Source: an uncultured Parafilimonas sp. (GTDB lineage Bacteria; Bacteroidota; Bacteroidia; Chitinophagales; Chitinophagaceae). From it: a stretch of 64,000 nt of DNA. Location of the stretch: positions 170,310 through 234,309 of the forward strand of contig CAIRZB010000007.1 of NCBI GenBank assembly GCA_903882935.1. Direction: 5' to 3'. Below, in pieces: positions 62,304 through 64,000 of the stretch. A program made the translations under genes and the position numbers. The notes under the pieces were generated by a model. The model saw only the letters and a list, made by a program, of their open reading frames with translations. It was not told the origin of the DNA and did not search any database. Position 1 is the first letter of the stretch; each line of letters begins with the position of its first letter.

Positions 62304-63752
62304 ATGAAAAAAATACTCACAACGGTAGTATCAATCGCAATTGGGTATAGCTGTATGGCCCAAATGACCACGTTTGTAAAAAAGCTGGACGCGTTAAAAG
62401 CCGAGTCAGCCAAAAATATTCAAGGCGGCTTTGACACTTACAAAAAAGTAGCCCTTGGTATTTGGGACTATGCCGAGGTGGAGTTTAAAGAAAACAAAAG
62501 TTCCCAACTACTGCAAAATACGTTGACGGATAATGGCTTTACCGTGGAGGCAGGCGTAGCGGGCATGCCAACGGCGTTTGTTGCCACTTATGGCAGCGGC
62601 CAGCCTGTTATTGGTATATTGGCTGAATTTGATGCATTGCCGGGTCTGTCGCAGGACAGTTCATCCAGCAAAACGCCCATTGCAAGCAAAACCGCCGGGC
62701 ATGGTTGCGGGCATCATTTGTTTGGTACGGGTTCGGTTGCCGCTGCTATCGCCATTAAAACATTGCTGGCTGGAGGTGAAATTAAAGGCACCGTAAAAGT
62801 TTTTGGCAGCCCTGCGGAAGAAGGCGGCGGCGGCAAAGTATACATGGTGCGCGAGGGGCTGTTTAACAATGTGGATGTGGTGCTGCACTGGCACCCCAGC
62901 GACCAAAACTTAGTTACCAATACAAGTGCTTTGGCATACCGTTCAGCCAAATTTAGGTTTTACGGCATTGCAGCCCACGCGGCGGCGGCACCCGACAAAG
63001 GCCGCTCCGCATTAGATGCTGTGGAAGGAATGGATTATTTTGTAAACATGATGCGCGAGCATATACCACAGGAATCACGCATACATTATGTTATAACCAA
63101 CGGAGGTAAAGCCCCCAATGTAGTACCCGATTTTGCCGAGGTATTTTATTACATACGCCACCCAGAAAGGGCGATGGTGGAAAGCTTATTTGGCAGGGTG
63201 GTAAAAGCCGCAGAAGGCGCCGCCCTTGGCACGGAAACAACTATGGCATACGAAGTAATTGACGGAACGCACGACCTGCTGATTAACAAAACACTGGCCT
63301 TGGCGATGCAGGCCAATTTAGAAAAAGTGGGCGGCGTAAACTATGCCCCGGATGAAGTTGTTTTTGCCAAACAACTGCAAACCACGTTTTTGGGTAAGGT
63401 ACCGGCCTTAGATTCCGCATCAATTGTTAAGCCCTTACATACTGAAAAAAACCAAGGCTCAACCAACGTGGGGGACGTTAGCTATGTGGTGCCAACCGTA
63501 GGCATGGAAGCTGCCACTTGGGTGCCGGGTACGCCTGCACACAGCTGGCAAGCTGTTGCCTGCGGCGGTAAGGATATGTGCATAAGGGGTATGATAGTGG
63601 CCTCAAAAACTTTGGCATATACTGCCATCGATTTGTTCTTAAACCCTGCGCTGATTAAAAAAGCAAAAGACGAATTATTGGCTGCGAAAGGCGGTTACCA
63701 ATATAAGGCACTGCTGGGGGATAGGAAACCAGCGCTGAATTATAGGGATTGA
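62304..63752 (+). CDS. Exported M20-family amidohydrolase (AbgB-like)
   Basis: A 482-residue zinc hydrolase of the M20D/amidohydrolase group. It has a signal peptide (cleavage near YSCMAQ, residue ~20), which indicates a periplasmic enzyme. Metal and catalytic motifs are ILAEFDALPGLSQ, AGHGCGHHLFGTGSV, FGSPAEEGGGGKVYM (catalytic Glu) and GIAAHAAAAPDKGRSALDAVEGM (dimerisation domain). Members cleave N-acyl or p-aminobenzoyl amino acids; the closest style is p-aminobenzoyl-glutamate hydrolase subunit B. No partner subunit is adjacent. Its length is typical. A 236-base spacer precedes it. Confidence 0.93.
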   Translation: MKKILTTVVSIAIGYSCMAQMTTFVKKLDALKAESAKNIQGGFDTYKKVALGIWDYAEVEFKENKSSQLLQNTLTDNGFTVEAGVAGMPTAFVATYGSGQPVIGILAEFDALPGLSQDSSSSKTPIASKTAGHGCGHHLFGTGSVAAAIAIKTLLAGGEIKGTVKVFGSPAEEGGGGKVYMVREGLFNNVDVVLHWHPSDQNLVTNTSALAYRSAKFRFYGIAAHAAAAPDKGRSALDAVEGMDYFVNMMREHIPQESRIHYVITNGGKAPNVVPDFAEVFYYIRHPERAMVESLFGRVVKAAEGAALGTETTMAYEVIDGTHDLLINKTLALAMQANLEKVGGVNYAPDEVVFAKQLQTTFLGKVPALDSASIVKPLHTEKNQGSTNVGDVSYVVPTVGMEAATWVPGTPAHSWQAVACGGKDMCIRGMIVASKTLAYTAIDLFLNPALIKKAKDELLAAKGGYQYKALLGDRKPALNYRD

Positions 63753-64000
63753 GGGAATGCATATGTTGTACAAAATCGCCGGACGCGCTAAAACCACACG
63801 GCGGTGCGTTATTCGGAGCCTTCAGTTGCCAAGAACGAATAAAAAATATTTACTGGTATAATCATTAGCATTGCGTCGTTGAGAAAAATAGTTCTTTGAA
63901 AGTATTGTCAATATTGAGTTACAGCCGATTTTGAGCCTAAGACGATTTGATTTTTTGGGAGTTTTTAAAGTTGTAATTTGCTGGAAATCAGCAAATTGTG
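63753..64000. other. Noncoding tail of the window with boxA-like motif
   Basis: 248 bases with no convincing open frame. GTTCTTTGAAA at 63891-63901 resembles boxA-type antitermination sequences found in rRNA leaders of this phylum. The window ends before any rRNA or tRNA sequence could be confirmed. Confidence 0.35.

Noticed and set aside
1..64000. CRISPR arrays, tRNAs, insertion sequences or prophage genes
   Set aside because: No regularly spaced identical repeats, cloverleaf-like tRNA segments, transposase or integrase frames, or phage structural genes were seen on either strand.

Overview
The window looks like a chromosomal segment of a Bacteroidota bacterium, most likely Chitinophagaceae or a close relative. 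Evidence: promoters of the Bacteroidota type (TAnnTTTG at -7, exact next to at least eight transcription starts), TonB-dependent receptors with carboxypeptidase-like N-terminal domains, an STN-domain receptor beside a DUF4249 lipoprotein, CHU_C (gliding-motility-type) C-terminal sorting domains, DUF885 and tricorn-type peptidases, LytS/LytTR regulatory pairs, and start codons without obvious Shine-Dalgarno sequences. The family assignment rests on gene style only; no rRNA gene is in the window.

Layout. 1-3.4 kb: mannose-6-phosphate isomerase (cut by the window edge), a DUF6580 membrane protein, RNase HI and a PhzF-like isomerase. 3.8-7.7 kb: a triple PepSY-like lipoprotein, a LytS-type kinase with a Met/His/Pro-rich external loop, its LytTR regulator and a Gly/Pro-tailed secreted protein. 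7.8-13.3 kb: two tandem, clearly paralogous ~875-residue secreted PKD/CHU_C proteins. 13.4-18.7 kb: a small secreted protein, a TonB receptor, a beta-barrel protein and an S41 lipoprotein peptidase. 18.7-19.7 kb: a gene-poor interval with a GC-rich nested hairpin and a 44-residue secreted microprotein with its own terminator. 19.7-25.7 kb: tricorn-like peptidase, DUF885 protein and two small genes. 25.8-29.1 kb: acyltransferase, AAA ATPase, greA and DUF3291.

29.1-36.2 kb is a four-gene minus-strand outer-membrane operon (secreted unknown, STN-TonB receptor, DUF4249 lipoprotein, MG2/plug-like protein). 36.5-44.6 kb holds a membrane microprotein, an aldo/keto reductase, another TonB receptor, DUF2167, YccF and VOC proteins. 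44.8-50.4 kb is housekeeping: MsbA-like ABC exporter, rbfA, a LolC/E-type permease and dxs. 50.6-52.6 kb is a second LytS/LytTR pair. 52.8-59.2 kb is an RND efflux operon (adaptor, pump, outer-membrane factor) preceded by a Cys-rich small protein. 59.9-63.8 kb: fasciclin protein, two glycosyltransferase-type genes and an M20 amidohydrolase.

Most of the window is ordinary envelope and housekeeping biology. I found no CRISPR array, tRNA, prophage, insertion sequence or evident defence island. The most interesting items are: a terminator-like hairpin in the greA leader (resembling E. coli greA/GraL attenuation); the 3.8-7.7 kb sensor cassette, which may be an envelope or metal-sensing system; intergenic repeats, one of which supplies the stop codon and tail of rbfA; a 16-bp perfect palindrome spanning the -7 box and start codon of a glycosyltransferase; and two microproteins shorter than 60 residues.
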